Source of the DNA: Comamonas aquatica NBRC 14918
GTDB taxonomy: Bacteria > Pseudomonadota > Gammaproteobacteria > Burkholderiales > Burkholderiaceae_C
Assembly: GCF_000739875.1 (NCBI RefSeq)
Contig: NZ_BBJR01000035.1
Coordinates: 1-64,000 of the forward strand
DNA: 64,000 nucleotides
Direction of reading: 5' to 3'
A program made the translations under genes and the position numbers. Shown piece by piece: positions 50,459 through 60,357 of this stretch (its first letter is position 1; each line of letters begins with the position of its first letter). The notes under the pieces were generated by a model. The model saw only the letters and a list, made by a program, of their open reading frames with translations, was not told the DNA's origin and did no database searches.

Positions 50459-51388
50459 TCAGGTCTGCTGCGCCGCCATCTCGCACAGCCAGGCCGAGAA
50501 CAGGCCCAGCGCGGGCGCGGGCGTGCCGTTGGGCGTGACCAAGTAATAGCTGCGTTCGCCGCGCAGCGGCTGGGCGCAGGCCACCACCAGCTCGCCGCGC
50601 GCCAGCTCGGCCTCGACCAGCATGGGGGGAATCAGCGCCACGCCCAGGCCATGGCTGGCGGCCACGGCCAGCATGGAAAACAGCTCATAGCGCGGGCCGT
50701 CCAGGGCCCGCGGTGCGTCCACGCCGACGGACTGGAACCACTGCTGCCAGCCATAGGGGCGCGTGCTTTGCTGCAGCAGCGGCAGGCGTGCCAGCACATC
50801 GGGCGCCACGGGTTGCCAGGCCCGCCCCAGGTCGCGCGCGGCGGCCTTTCCCAGCACCGTGGGGCTGCACACGGGCACCACGTCCTCGTCCATCAGCTTG
50901 AGCACCTGCACGCCGGGCCAGTTGCCAACCTGCTCGGGCGTGCCCGCGTACAGGGCCGCATCGTGCACGGTGTCGGCAAACAGGAAGGGCCGGGTCTGCA
51001 CCTCGATGTGCACCGTGATGTCGGGGTGCTGGCGCGCCAGCAGCGGCAGGCGCGGCATCAGCCAGCGCGTGGCGAAGGTGGGCACGGCCGCCAGGTTGAC
51101 CGTGCCGCCCTGGCCCTGGTGGCTCATCAGGTCCAGCGTGTCGCGCTCCAGCCCCTGCAGCCAGCCGCGCACCTTCTTGGCGTACAGCGCACCCGCCGGG
51201 GTCAGGCTGACACCGTGGCGCGTGCGGCGGAACAGCGCCACGCCGACGAATTCCTCCAGCGCAATCACCTGGCGCGAGACCGCGCTCTGGGTCAGCGCCA
51301 GCTCCTGCGCGGCGCGGGTATAGCTTTCGTGGCGGGCGGAGGCTTCAAAGCAGGCCAGGGCCTGGGTGGACGGGATGGGACGGCGCAT
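50459..51388 (-). CDS. LysR family regulator of the glutarate locus (GcdR-like)
   Basis: The product has 309 residues. The HTH (ACFEASARHESYTRAAQELALTQSAVSRQVIALEE, residues about 14-48) is of the GcvA/AmpR type. It is divergent from gcdH. The order LysR, gcdH, CaiB-type transferase matches the glutarate locus (gcdR, gcdH, gcdG) of Pseudomonas putida, so it probably activates these genes on sensing glutarate. Confidence 0.93.
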   Translation of the reverse strand: MRRPIPSTQALACFEASARHESYTRAAQELALTQSAVSRQVIALEEFVGVALFRRTRHGVSLTPAGALYAKKVRGWLQGLERDTLDLMSHQGQGGTVNLAAVPTFATRWLMPRLPLLARQHPDITVHIEVQTRPFLFADTVHDAALYAGTPEQVGNWPGVQVLKLMDEDVVPVCSPTVLGKAAARDLGRAWQPVAPDVLARLPLLQQSTRPYGWQQWFQSVGVDAPRALDGPRYELFSMLAVAASHGLGVALIPPMLVEAELARGELVVACAQPLRGERSYYLVTPNGTPAPALGLFSAWLCEMAAQQT

Positions 51389-51477
51389 GGTCGGTCAAAA
51401 CAAGCCAGAGACCGCGCCATGCTGCCGCAAACGCCCCGGATTGCCAAGATAGAAATGCGAAACACTCATACCTGAAT

Positions 51478-51494
51478 GCAAACAAATCGTTTGC
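51478..51494. promoter_or_regulatory. Candidate operator between the LysR gene and gcdH
   Basis: GCAAAC and GTTTGC are exact inverted repeats with a five-base spacer in the 208-base divergent promoter region. It is a plausible LysR site by position. Confidence 0.45.
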
Positions 51495-51596
51495 CGCACC
51501 CAGGTGACGCTTTTACGATGCCGTTCATCGCAGGTCATACATGCACAAACACCATGTGGACCTGGCTTCCCAACAAGGCATTCAAGGAGACACCCC

Positions 51597-52790
51597 ATGT
51601 CCGGCAACTTCCAGTGGAACGACCCCTTCCAGCTCGACCAGCAACTGACCGACGACGAGCGCATGATCCGCGACGCGGCATACGAGTACTGCCAGGGCAA
51701 GCTGATGCCGCGCGTGCAGGACATGTTCCGCCACGAGAAGACCGACGTGTCCATCTTCCGCGAGATGGGCGAGCTGGGCCTGCTGGGCCCCACCATCCCC
51801 ACCGAATACGGCGGCGCCGGCCTGAACTATGTGAGCTACGGCCTGGTGGCGCGCGAGATCGAGCGCGTGGACTCGGGCTACCGTTCCATGGCGTCGGTGC
51901 AGTCGTCGCTGGTGATGGTGCCGATCAACGAATTCGGCACCGAAGCCCAGAAGCAGAAGTACCTGCCCAAGCTGGCGTCCGGTGAATTCATCGGCTGCTT
52001 CGGCCTGACCGAACCCGATCACGGCTCCGACCCCGGCTCCATGGCCACCCGTGCCTACAAGGTCGACGGCGGCTACAAGCTCAAGGGCTCCAAGATGTGG
52101 ATCACCAACAGCCCCGTGGCCGACGTGTTCGTGGTCTGGGCCAAGGAAGTGTCCGAAGCCGGCAACGTGGGCCAGATCCGTGGCTTCATCCTGGACAAGG
52201 GCATGAAGGGCCTGTCCGCCCCCGCCATCCACGGCAAGGTGGGCCTGCGCGCCTCCATCACCGGTGAGATCGTGATGGACGACGTGTTCGTGCCCGAAGA
52301 AAACGCCTTCCCCGAAGTGCGCGGCCTCAAGGGCCCCTTCACCTGCCTGAACAGCGCACGCTTTGGCATCGCCTGGGGCGCCATGGGTGCCGCCGAGTTC
52401 TGCTGGCACACCGCGCGCCAGTACACGCTGGACCGCAAGCAGTTTGGCCGCCCCCTGGCCGCCAACCAGCTGATCCAGAAGAAGCTGGCCGACATGCAGA
52501 CCGAAATCACGCTGGGCCTGCAAGCCGCCCTGCGCGTGGGCCGCATGAAGGACGAGCACCAGAACGTGGTCGAGATCACCTCGCTGATCAAGCGCAACAA
52601 CTGCGGCAAGGCCCTGGACGTGGCCCGCCTGGCGCGCGACATGATGGGCGGCAACGGCATCTCTGACGAGTTCGGCGTGGCCCGCCATCTGGTGAACCTG
52701 GAAGTGGTCAACACCTACGAAGGCACGCACGATGTGCACGCGCTGATCCTGGGCCGCGCCCAGACCGGCATCGCCGCTTTCGCCAACTGA
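51597..52790 (+). CDS. gcdH: Glutaryl-CoA dehydrogenase
   Basis: The product has 397 residues, an FAD acyl-CoA dehydrogenase. It resembles GcdH along its length: [37 protein letters not shown], and the catalytic Glu in [16 protein letters not shown]. It oxidises and decarboxylates glutaryl-CoA to crotonyl-CoA. AAGGAG precedes the ATG. The CoA-transferase gene that follows makes the likely substrate. Confidence 0.96.
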   Translation: MSGNFQWNDPFQLDQQLTDDERMIRDAAYEYCQGKLMPRVQDMFRHEKTDVSIFREMGELGLLGPTIPTEYGGAGLNYVSYGLVAREIERVDSGYRSMASVQSSLVMVPINEFGTEAQKQKYLPKLASGEFIGCFGLTEPDHGSDPGSMATRAYKVDGGYKLKGSKMWITNSPVADVFVVWAKEVSEAGNVGQIRGFILDKGMKGLSAPAIHGKVGLRASITGEIVMDDVFVPEENAFPEVRGLKGPFTCLNSARFGIAWGAMGAAEFCWHTARQYTLDRKQFGRPLAANQLIQKKLADMQTEITLGLQAALRVGRMKDEHQNVVEITSLIKRNNCGKALDVARLARDMMGGNGISDEFGVARHLVNLEVVNTYEGTHDVHALILGRAQTGIAAFAN

Positions 52791-52879
52791 AGCTGGCCCT
52801 GCACACCGCGCACACCACCGACATGGCCGTGCGCGGCGGCAGCCTCGGTTTTTGTCTCTCAGGGCGACACAATCGCTCT

Positions 52880-52975
52880 TTTTTCAGGAGCTTCTGGCGC
52901 TTGGTATTGCTTCACTTCCCATGCAAAAGCATGTGAAGTGCTTCAATGACAGGCGCTGACAGTTCCTTTTTTTTA
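52880..52975 (+). repeat. Dispersed palindromic repeat, copy 7 (composite, expanded centre)
   Basis: Arms TTCAGGAGCTTCTGGCGCTTGG and GACAGGCGCTGACAGTTCC are split by a nested hairpin (CTTCACTTCCCATGC / GCATGTGAAG). A T-run follows. It lies between gcdH and the CoA-transferase gene and may act as a terminator. Confidence 0.6.
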
Positions 52976-53007
52976 TTCCAACCGCTTTGGATTGCAGGAG
53001 CCCCCTC

Positions 53008-54264
53008 ATGCCAACCACTGCCACGCCCGGCGCGCTGTCGGGCATCAAAGTGCTGGACCTGTCCCGCGTGCTGGCCGGCCCCTGGGCCACGCAGATGCTG
53101 GCCGACCTGGGCGCAGACGTGATCAAGGTCGAGCGCCCCGTCGCGGGCGACGACACGCGCCACTGGGGCCCGCCGTTCCTGAAGGACGACGCGGGCCAGG
53201 CCACGCGCGAGGCCAGCTACTTCACCGCCTGCAACCGCAACAAGCGCAGCATCACCGTCGACATGGCCCACCCCGAAGGCCAGGCCCTGCTGCGCCAGAT
53301 GGCGGCCGAGGCCGACGTGGTGGTCGAGAACTTCAAGGTCGGTGGCCTGCAGCAGTACGGGCTGGACTACGACAGCCTCAAGGCCCTGAATCCCCGGCTG
53401 ATCTACTGCTCCATCACCGGCTTCGGCCAGGACGGCCCCTATGCCGAGCGTGCCGGTTACGACCTGATGGTGCAGGCCATGTGCGGCCTGATGAGCATCA
53501 CCGGCCATGCCGACGAGGCACCCGGCGGCGGCCCGCTGAAGGTGGGCGTGGCCGTGATCGACGTGTTCACTGGCCTGTACGCCAGCAACGCCATCCTGGC
53601 CGCGCTGAATGCCCGCGACAACGCGCGCCACGGCACGGGCCAGGGCCAGTACATCGACATGGCGCTGCTGGACGTGGGCATGGCCGTGCTGGCCAACCAG
53701 GCCGCCGGCTTCCTGGCCACCGGCCAGGCCCCGGGCCGCGCCGGCAACATCCACCCCAGCCTGGCGCCCTACCAGGACTTCCCCAGCCGCGACGGCAACG
53801 TGCTGCTGGCGATCGGCAACGATGGCCAGTTCGCCCGCTTTTGCGAGGCCTGCGGCCACCCCGACTGGGCCCAGGACGCGCGCTTTGCCACCAACACCGC
53901 GCGCGTGCAGCACCGCGCGGAGCTGCTGGAGCGCCTGCTGCCGGTGATGCGCACGCGCACCACGGCCGAATGGATTGCGCTGCTGGAAGACAAGGCCGTG
54001 CCCTGCGGCCCGATCAACACCGTGGCCCAGGCCTTTGACGACCCCCAGGTGCGCCACCGCGGCATCGCCCGCACGCTGCCACGCCAGGCCGGCGACGGCA
54101 TCGCCCAGGTGGCCACCGTGGCCAACCCCATGCGCCTGTCGGCCACCCCCGTCAGCTACCGCCGTGCGCCGCCCAGCCTGGGCCAGCACACGCAGGAGGT
54201 GCTGCACGAGTTGGGGCTGAGCGAGGAACGCATCCGCGCCCTGCACGCCGCCCGCGCCATCTGA
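53008..54264 (+). CDS. Family III CoA-transferase, probably glutarate CoA-transferase (GcdG-like)
   Basis: The product has 418 residues of the CaiB/BaiF family. LDLSRVLAGPWATQMLADLGADVIKVE is at the N-terminus, and GYDLMVQAMCGLMSITG holds the region of the catalytic aspartate. It transfers CoA between acids by a glutamyl/aspartyl thioester. Next to gcdH it most likely activates glutarate using succinyl-CoA or a similar donor. GCAGGAG lies before the ATG. Confidence 0.93.
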   Translation: MPTTATPGALSGIKVLDLSRVLAGPWATQMLADLGADVIKVERPVAGDDTRHWGPPFLKDDAGQATREASYFTACNRNKRSITVDMAHPEGQALLRQMAAEADVVVENFKVGGLQQYGLDYDSLKALNPRLIYCSITGFGQDGPYAERAGYDLMVQAMCGLMSITGHADEAPGGGPLKVGVAVIDVFTGLYASNAILAALNARDNARHGTGQGQYIDMALLDVGMAVLANQAAGFLATGQAPGRAGNIHPSLAPYQDFPSRDGNVLLAIGNDGQFARFCEACGHPDWAQDARFATNTARVQHRAELLERLLPVMRTRTTAEWIALLEDKAVPCGPINTVAQAFDDPQVRHRGIARTLPRQAGDGIAQVATVANPMRLSATPVSYRRAPPSLGQHTQEVLHELGLSEERIRALHAARAI

Positions 54265-54487
54265 TCCGGCCGGTGGCGCGGCACGCGCTGCGCCACTGCC
54301 GGTCTGCCCATTCACCCCCCTTGGGAATGACTTGCCAACGTCAGGGCTTCGCATACTCGTTTGCAGACACTGATAGACCTAGCATTTACCCTCAAACCAG
54401 GGTTTTCAACTAGGCGCAAGTCCTAGCCACCACGCACCGTCCTGCCTAGGATTCGCTGTTCTTCCAACAACGACAAGGAGACTGCAC

Positions 54488-55453
54488 ATGATGCGTCGTA
54501 CCCTCCTGGCACTTGCGGCCCTGGCCACCATCGGTGCCGCACACGCCCAATCCAGTTACCCCAACAAGCCCATCAAGCTGCTGGTGCCCTTTGCCGCCGG
54601 CGGCACCACCGACCTGATCGCCCGCGTGGTCGCCGACCCCCTGGGCCGCGAACTGGGCCAGCCCGTGATCGTCGAAAACAAGGGCGGTGGCGGCGGCGCC
54701 ATCGGTGCGGCCGAAACCGCACGCGCCACCCCCGATGGCTACCACCTGGGCCTGGCCACCGTGTCCACCACGGCCACCAACCCCGCGATCAACCCCAAGA
54801 TCCCCTACAACGTGTTCACCGATTTCACGCCCATCGTGAACATCGCCGCCACGCCCAACATCATTGCGGCCAACCCCAAGTTCGTCGGCCAGGACTACAA
54901 GTCCTTCCTCGAAGAGGTCAAGAAGAACCCCGGCAAGCACTCCTTCGGCTCGCCCGGCACCGGCTCCATCGGCCACCTGATGATGGAAATGTTCATGCTG
55001 GCCACCGGCACGCAGATGCAGCACGTACCCTACCGCGGCTCCGGCCCGGCTCTGAACGATGCCGTTGCCGGCCAGATCCCGCTGATTTTTGACAACTTCC
55101 CCTCGGCCCTGCCCTTCGTCAAGGAAAAGCGCCTGACCGCCCTGGTGGTTGCTGCGCCCAAGCGCCTGGCCGTGCTGCCCGACGTGCCCACCCTGGCCGA
55201 AGTCGGTGCCCCCGGCGTGAACCGCATGGCCTACTACGGCGTGGTCGGCCCCAAGGGCACGCCCAAGGAGATCGTGGACAAGGTGAACAAGGCCGTGCAC
55301 AAAGTGCTGCAGGACCCCGCCATCCGCAAGCGCATCGAGGACACTGGCTCGCTGATCGTGGCCGACACGCCCGAGAAGTTCGCCCAGGAAATCAAGGCCG
55401 AATACACCGCCTACAAGGACGTGGTGGACAAGCAGAAGCTGACGCTGGACTGA
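54488..55453 (+). CDS. Bug/TctC family periplasmic substrate-binding protein
   Basis: The product has 321 residues. The signal peptide ends at AHAQ (residue 21). The mature part begins YPNKPIKLLVPFAAGGTTDLIARV, the hallmark of the Bug family, with GGGGAIGAAETARATPDGYHLGL. Bug proteins bind carboxylates and may feed TctAB. It lies 223 bases after the CoA-transferase gene; glutarate or another dicarboxylate is a reasonable but unproved ligand. Confidence 0.95.
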   Translation: MMRRTLLALAALATIGAAHAQSSYPNKPIKLLVPFAAGGTTDLIARVVADPLGRELGQPVIVENKGGGGGAIGAAETARATPDGYHLGLATVSTTATNPAINPKIPYNVFTDFTPIVNIAATPNIIAANPKFVGQDYKSFLEEVKKNPGKHSFGSPGTGSIGHLMMEMFMLATGTQMQHVPYRGSGPALNDAVAGQIPLIFDNFPSALPFVKEKRLTALVVAAPKRLAVLPDVPTLAEVGAPGVNRMAYYGVVGPKGTPKEIVDKVNKAVHKVLQDPAIRKRIEDTGSLIVADTPEKFAQEIKAEYTAYKDVVDKQKLTLD

Positions 55454-55499
55454 TCCATGCCAACGGCCGCAGACATCCGCTGCGGCAGTGTTAACAACA

Positions 55500-55524
55500 A
55501 CGGCTGCCCTCGGCAGCCGTTTTT
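55500..55524 (+). terminator. Terminator after the Bug protein gene
   Basis: ACGGCTGCC-CTC-GGCAGCCGT followed by TTTTA. Confidence 0.88.
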
Positions 55525-55663
55525 ACTTGTGAGGTGAGTCACGGATAGATGAATAGGTGCTATTGCCATTCTTGGCAGCTATCGACCCATTGCTGTCGTT
55601 CCTGCCTCAGCCACTAATGTCTGCCTGTCAGCGTGAATGGTCGTTACCCGATGTCTGATGCGT

Positions 55664-56689
55664 TCAAACATGAACTGCACTCGTGATTGAGGGAGTCCCT
55701 GCCTGAAACTCTGAGGTGTCCACAGCACTCTGTCGGCCCTCGCAGAAAAGTTGGCGGTATGCCGATGGCGATGTATGAAGTTGGCTCGCGAAGTGCTGCC
55801 GCAACGACAAGGCCGAGCCCAGACCCACTTCGGTCGCAATCGACTCAATCGACAGCTCTGTGGTTTCCAGCAACTGCTGTGCGCGTGCGATGCGGGCCGC
55901 CGCGAGCCACTTCACGAAGGTTGTGCCAGTTGCTTCCCTGAAGCGGCGTGTGAAGGTCCGTCGGCTCATGTGCGCCACTTCGGCCAATACATCTAGCGAA
56001 AGCGGCTGCGACAGGTTCTCTCGGGCCCATTCCAGAACGCCTGGCAAACGGCTCTCGCTGGGCAGAACGGGTACCGGCTGCTCTATGTACTGGGCCTGAC
56101 CGCCTTGGCGGTGCGGAGGTGTCACCAATAGTCTGGCGACCCGATTGGCTACATCCGCACCGTGGCGCTGGCGTATGAGGTTCAGACAGCAGTCAATCGC
56201 AGCAACTGTGCCCGCAGACGTGACGACATTTCCATCGTCCACATAGAGCACGTCTGGCAAGAAATTGACTTTGGGAAAACGCTGGACAAAGAGGTCGCGA
56301 CAGGCCCAGTGCGTGGTAGCACGGCGCTCGTCCAGCAAACCTGCATCACCCAAGACAAAAGCGCCAAGACACAGACCGACCACTTGGGCACCACGGGCAT
56401 GGGCTTGTTTGAGAGCTTCCGTCAACACGGCCGGCGCTGCCGCTTCTGGATGATTCCAGGCCGGAACGATCACAAGGTCAGCGCTGGTCATGGCCTCAAG
56501 CCCGCCAGGCACCTCAATCTCCACGCCTTGATCACAGCGCACTTTGCCCGGCGTCGGCGCGCAGTACCGCACTTCGTGCGGTGGCAGCCCTGTGGGCGCT
56601 GGTGTCACTCCAAACACGATGCCTGGTACAGAAAGGTGAAACAGGCTGACGCCTTCGAAAGCAAGAACGGCGACGCGGACAGGTTGCAT
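55664..56689 (-). CDS. GlxA family AraC-type regulator with DJ-1/PfpI domain
   Basis: The product has 341 residues. The N-terminal DJ-1/PfpI-like domain (about 1-180) contains the nucleophile elbow VVGLCLGAFVLGDAGLLDE. The C-terminal AraC DNA-binding domain holds two helix-turn-helix motifs (LSLDVLAEVAHMSRRTFTRRF and LSIESIATEVGLGSALSLRQHF). It is divergent from the metallo-beta-lactamase-fold gene and probably controls it. Its DNA is less GC-rich than the neighbours. Confidence 0.93.
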   Translation of the reverse strand: MQPVRVAVLAFEGVSLFHLSVPGIVFGVTPAPTGLPPHEVRYCAPTPGKVRCDQGVEIEVPGGLEAMTSADLVIVPAWNHPEAAAPAVLTEALKQAHARGAQVVGLCLGAFVLGDAGLLDERRATTHWACRDLFVQRFPKVNFLPDVLYVDDGNVVTSAGTVAAIDCCLNLIRQRHGADVANRVARLLVTPPHRQGGQAQYIEQPVPVLPSESRLPGVLEWARENLSQPLSLDVLAEVAHMSRRTFTRRFREATGTTFVKWLAAARIARAQQLLETTELSIESIATEVGLGSALSLRQHFASQLHTSPSAYRQLFCEGRQSAVDTSEFQAGTPSITSAVHV

Positions 56690-56847
56690 GGACGCTTCAA
56701 CGGCAGAGGCTGAGAAATTGGCCCGATTTTATCTAACATTTTCATTTGGGCCAATGGTTCAAAAAGCCAGCCCTTCGGACAATTGGCATCAACGCGCTGA
56801 AGACCCTTCATGCCGCGACATTCGCCACTTGAACCAAGGACAACACC

Positions 56848-57747
56848 ATGAATATTTCGAACGTATTGCGAAACGCCGCCGCCCTCGGCGGCATTGCGAC
56901 CCTCATCGTATGCGGCACAGCCAATGCGGCAACACCCGCCAAGGCCAAACTGTCCGCCGCGACACATGCCGTCAAGGTTCAGCAAATCCGCAACGCGACC
57001 ATCAAAGTGAACTACGCGGGCACCACCTTCCTCATCGACCCAATGCTGGCCAAGAAAGGGACATACCCTGGTTTTGAGGGGACGTACAACAGCCAGTTGC
57101 GAAACCCGTTGGTCGAGCTGCCGATGCCACTGGCCGAGGCGATGAAGGCTGACGCCATCATCGTTACCCACACCCATTTGGATCATTGGGATGACGCGGC
57201 CAAGCAAAACCTACCTAAGAACCTCCCGCTCTTCGCACAAAACGAAGCCGATGCCCAAAGCATCCGCAAAGACGGATTCACGAATGTGCGCGTGCTCACC
57301 AAGGGCACCGAGTTCAAGGGCACACGCCTCAGCCCCACAGGCGGTCAGCATGGGGATGACAAAACCATGGCGGTCGCTGGTGAACTGCTGGGGCAGGTGA
57401 TGGGTGTTGTCTTCCAACGGCCAGGCCACAAGACAGTCTACGTCGCTGGCGACACGGTCTGGAACAAACAAGTGGAAAGCGCCATTCAGGACTACCAGCC
57501 TGAGGTCATCATCCTCAACACAGGCTACGCCCGCATCCAGGGACTGGATGGCTCCATCATCATGGGCAAGGAAGACCTCTTGCGCGCATCCCAACTAGCG
57601 CCTGATGCCAAGGTCATTGGCAGCCACATGGAGGCCGTGAACCACGGAATGCAGACGCGCAAGGAGTTGCGTGACTTCATCGCGGAAAAGGGCATGGACC
57701 CCAAGCAGGTTCTCGTGCCTGCAGACGGTGAGTCGTACAGCTTCTAA
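56848..57747 (+). CDS. Secreted MBL-fold metal-dependent hydrolase
   Basis: The product has 299 residues. A signal peptide (1-27, ending TANA) is followed by an MBL fold of the UlaG/UPF0173 type: VNYAGTTFLIDPML, the metal motif THTHLDHWDD (HxHxDH) and YVAGDTVWNKQVE. It should be periplasmic. The gene has lower GC than the rest of the window and pairs with the divergent GlxA-like regulator, which suggests a small transferred unit. The substrate is unknown. Confidence 0.92.
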   Translation: MNISNVLRNAAALGGIATLIVCGTANAATPAKAKLSAATHAVKVQQIRNATIKVNYAGTTFLIDPMLAKKGTYPGFEGTYNSQLRNPLVELPMPLAEAMKADAIIVTHTHLDHWDDAAKQNLPKNLPLFAQNEADAQSIRKDGFTNVRVLTKGTEFKGTRLSPTGGQHGDDKTMAVAGELLGQVMGVVFQRPGHKTVYVAGDTVWNKQVESAIQDYQPEVIILNTGYARIQGLDGSIIMGKEDLLRASQLAPDAKVIGSHMEAVNHGMQTRKELRDFIAEKGMDPKQVLVPADGESYSF

Positions 57748-57944
57748 GTTGCAGTTGGGCTAGATGCCGTCGCGTCTCTTTCTACAGGCTTGATTAGATG
57801 GTGGATGGCCTAGGGCACCTGCGTCAGGCCGTAGCCGAACGCAGGCCTCCCACTGTGTGCCTATATCGATAAGCAGACATTCAATAAAAGGGAGGCGAAC
57901 GGCGGCTTCTGGCCGAAAGCCGCCTCGTCACACACACAATAAAA

Positions 57945-57972
57945 AAAGGACTGCTCTTCTGAGCAGTCCTTT
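57945..57972. terminator. Bidirectional terminator between MBL gene and ahpF
   Basis: AAAGGACTGCTC-TTCT-GAGCAGTCCTTT: a perfect 12-bp stem with A and T runs at the ends. Confidence 0.88.
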
Positions 57973-57975
57973 CTC

Positions 57976-58032
57976 TTTTGATAGCTGCTAACGCTTACCT
58001 CATAAGCGCTGGCAGCCAATTTGGCTTAAAAA
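57976..58032 (+). repeat. Dispersed palindromic repeat, copy 8 (best full copy)
   Basis: TTTTGATAGCTGCTAACGCTT...AAGCGCTGGCAGCCAATTTGGCTTAAAAA shows both arms and the T/A edges with little decay. It ends four bases before the ahpF stop codon on the minus strand. Confidence 0.8.
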
Positions 58033-58036
58033 CCCA

Positions 58037-59593
58037 TCAGTGGCGGATCAGGTGGTCAAAGGCCGACAGCGCGGCCGTGGCACCGGCACCTGCGGCAATG
58101 ATGATCTGCTTGTACGGCACATTCGTGCAGTCGCCGGCCGCGAACACGCCAGGCACATTGGTGTGGCCCTTGGCATCGATCTCGATCTCGCCAAAGCGCG
58201 TCAGGTTGACCGTGCCCTTGAGCCAGTCGGTGTTGGGCAGCAGGCCGATCTGTACGAAGATGCCTTCCAGCGCCAGCTGGTGCACCTGGTCGGTGGTGCG
58301 GTCCTTGTAGGTGATGCCGGTGACCTTCTTGCCATCGCCGTTCACCTCGGTGGTCTGGGCGTTCAGGATCACCTTCACGTTGGGCAGCGACGCCAGCTTC
58401 TTTTGCAGCACGGCATCGGCCTTCAGCTCGCCGGCAAATTCCAGCACTGTCACGCTCTTGACCAGGCCGGCCAGGTCGATGGCCGCTTCCACACCGGAGT
58501 TGCCACCGCCGATCACCGCCACGTCCTTGCCCTTGAACAGGGGGCCGTCGCAGTGCGGGCAGAAGGTCACGCCCTTGGTGCGGTACTGCTCCTCGCCGGG
58601 CACGTTCATGTTGCGCCAGCGCGCGCCGGTCGACAGGATCACGGTTTTGGACTTGAGCACCGCACCCGAGGCGGTGTGCACTTCGATCAGGCCACCTTCG
58701 GTGGCGGCGGGCACCAGCTTGGCGCCGGTCTGCTGGTTCATCACGTCGACTTCATAGTCACGGATGTGGGCCGCCATGGCCGCGGCCAGCTTGGGGCCGT
58801 CGGTCTTGCTGACCGAGATGAAGTTCTCGATGTCCACGGTGTCCAGCACCTGGCCGCCCAGGCGCTCGGCAGCAATCCCGGTGCGGATGCCCTTGCGGGC
58901 GGCGTAGATGGCCGCTGCGGCGCCGGCGGGGCCGCCACCGACCACCAGCACGTCGAACGCCTCCTTGGCCGAGATCTTGGCGGCTTCGCGGGCGGCGGCA
59001 CCGGTGTCCACCTTGGCGACGATTTCCGCCAGCTCCATGCGGCCCTGGCCAAAGCGCTCGCCGTTCACGAACACAGTGGGCACGCCCATAACTTCGCGGT
59101 CCTGGATTTCGGCCTGGAACAGGCCACCGTCGATGGCCGTGTGGCTGATGCGAGGGTTCAGGGCCGACATCAGGTTCAGCGCCTGCACCACATCGGGGCA
59201 GTTGTGGCAGGACAGCGAGTAATAGGTCTCGAAGTGCAATGGCGTGTCGATGGCCTTGACCTGCTCCAGCAGGTCGGCCGATTCCTTGGAGGGGTGGCCA
59301 CCGACGTGCAGCAGCGCCAGCACCAGGGAAGTGAATTCATGGCCCAGGGGCACACCGGCAAAGCGGACGCCGCTGTCCACGCCAGGGTTGGTGATCAGGA
59401 ACGAGGGCTTGCGCACGTCCAGGTCGTTGGCCTCGACCACGGTGATCTTGTCGCTGAGCGCCGCGATGTCGGCCAGCAGGGACTTGACTTCGCCAGCCGC
59501 CTTGCTGTCGTCCAAAGTGGCCACCAGTTCGAGCGGCTTTTGCAGGCGTTCCAGGTAGGCCTTGAGTTGGGTCTTGAGGTTGGCGTCGAGCAT
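58037..59593 (-). CDS. ahpF: Alkyl hydroperoxide reductase subunit F
   Basis: The product has 518 residues. N-terminal double thioredoxin-like domain with CHNC (129-132). FAD motif GGGPAG (219-224), NADH-binding GGGNSG (362-367) and the redox CPHC (345-348) of the thioredoxin-reductase part. It passes electrons from NADH to AhpC. A TTG three codons upstream is possible; the ATG has AGGA before it. It lies downstream of ahpC behind a terminator-like hairpin. Confidence 0.96.
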   Translation of the reverse strand: MLDANLKTQLKAYLERLQKPLELVATLDDSKAAGEVKSLLADIAALSDKITVVEANDLDVRKPSFLITNPGVDSGVRFAGVPLGHEFTSLVLALLHVGGHPSKESADLLEQVKAIDTPLHFETYYSLSCHNCPDVVQALNLMSALNPRISHTAIDGGLFQAEIQDREVMGVPTVFVNGERFGQGRMELAEIVAKVDTGAAAREAAKISAKEAFDVLVVGGGPAGAAAAIYAARKGIRTGIAAERLGGQVLDTVDIENFISVSKTDGPKLAAAMAAHIRDYEVDVMNQQTGAKLVPAATEGGLIEVHTASGAVLKSKTVILSTGARWRNMNVPGEEQYRTKGVTFCPHCDGPLFKGKDVAVIGGGNSGVEAAIDLAGLVKSVTVLEFAGELKADAVLQKKLASLPNVKVILNAQTTEVNGDGKKVTGITYKDRTTDQVHQLALEGIFVQIGLLPNTDWLKGTVNLTRFGEIEIDAKGHTNVPGVFAAGDCTNVPYKQIIIAAGAGATAALSAFDHLIRH

Positions 59594-59645
59594 AATAGTC
59601 AAATCCTAATAAAATTCTTTTTTGATAGTCGCTGATTGCTTGGTT

Positions 59646-59676
59646 GAAAAAAAGCCCGGGCCTCGCCCAGGCTTTT
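59646..59676 (-). terminator. Terminator or attenuator between ahpC and ahpF
   Basis: On the minus strand AAGCCTGGGC-GAG-GCCCGGGCTT followed by TTTTT, 15 bases past the ahpC stop. It would reduce ahpF expression relative to ahpC. Confidence 0.82.
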
Positions 59677-59690
59677 CACGGGCAATCGGA

Positions 59691-60254
59691 TTAGATCTTG
59701 CCGACCAGGTCCAGCGAAGGAGCCAGGGTGGCTTCGCCTTCGTTCCACTTGGCAGGGCAGACTTCACCGGGGTGGTTGCGCACGTACTGGGCAGCCTTCA
59801 CCTTGCGCAGCAGGTCTTCAGCGTTGCGGCCGATGCCTTCCGCGGTGATTTCCACAGCCTGGATCACACCATCGGGGTCCACGATGAAGGTGCCGCGGTC
59901 GGCCAAGCCCACGCCGGGACGCATCACTTCGAAGTTGTTGGTCACCACGCCGCTGGGGTCACCGATCATGGTGTACTTGATCTTGCCGATGGTTTCGGAA
60001 GCGTCGTGCCAGGCCTTGTGCACGAAGTGGGTGTCGGTGGACACGGAGTAGATTTCCACGCCCAGCTTCTGGAATTGGTCGTAGTGGTCAGCCACGTCGC
60101 CCAGTTCGGTGGGGCACACGAAGGTGAAGTCAGCGGGGTAGAAGAAGAACACGGCCCACTTGCCCAGCACGTCCTTTTCGGACACTTCGATGAACTTGCC
60201 GTCCTTGAATGCGGAGGCTTGGAAAGGCTTGATAACGGTATTGATAACGGACAT
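59691..60254 (-). CDS. ahpC: Alkyl hydroperoxide reductase subunit C (peroxiredoxin)
   Basis: The product has 187 residues, a typical 2-Cys peroxiredoxin. Peroxidatic Cys47 is in FTFVCPTE and resolving Cys166 in GEVCPAKW. It reduces hydrogen peroxide and alkyl peroxides with AhpF. An OxyR-like site lies 67-103 bases upstream of the ATG. Confidence 0.97.
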   Translation of the reverse strand: MSVINTVIKPFQASAFKDGKFIEVSEKDVLGKWAVFFFYPADFTFVCPTELGDVADHYDQFQKLGVEIYSVSTDTHFVHKAWHDASETIGKIKYTMIGDPSGVVTNNFEVMRPGVGLADRGTFIVDPDGVIQAVEITAEGIGRNAEDLLRKVKAAQYVRNHPGEVCPAKWNEGEATLAPSLDLVGKI

Positions 60255-60320
60255 GTAGTTTCCTTATGTGATGCGACTGAACACAGGCTGTAGTCTAAGC
60301 CCTGGGTAAAATAATTTCAA

Positions 60321-60357
60321 TCAATTGACTTAATTGTTTTGATTGTCTAAAACTATT
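60321..60357 (-). promoter_or_regulatory. Candidate OxyR binding site upstream of ahpC
   Basis: On the minus strand: ATAG-N7-CAAT-N7-ATTA-N7-TGAT, exactly the 37-base four-quarter spacing of OxyR sites (ATAG-N7-CTAT-N7-ATAG-N7-CTAT). Quarters match 4/4, 3/4, 2/4 and 2/4. It lies between ahpC and bfr and could serve either. Confidence 0.6.

Noticed and set aside
55664-57747. Transposon carrying the regulator and MBL gene
   Set aside because: No transposase, terminal inverted repeats or target duplication could be found.
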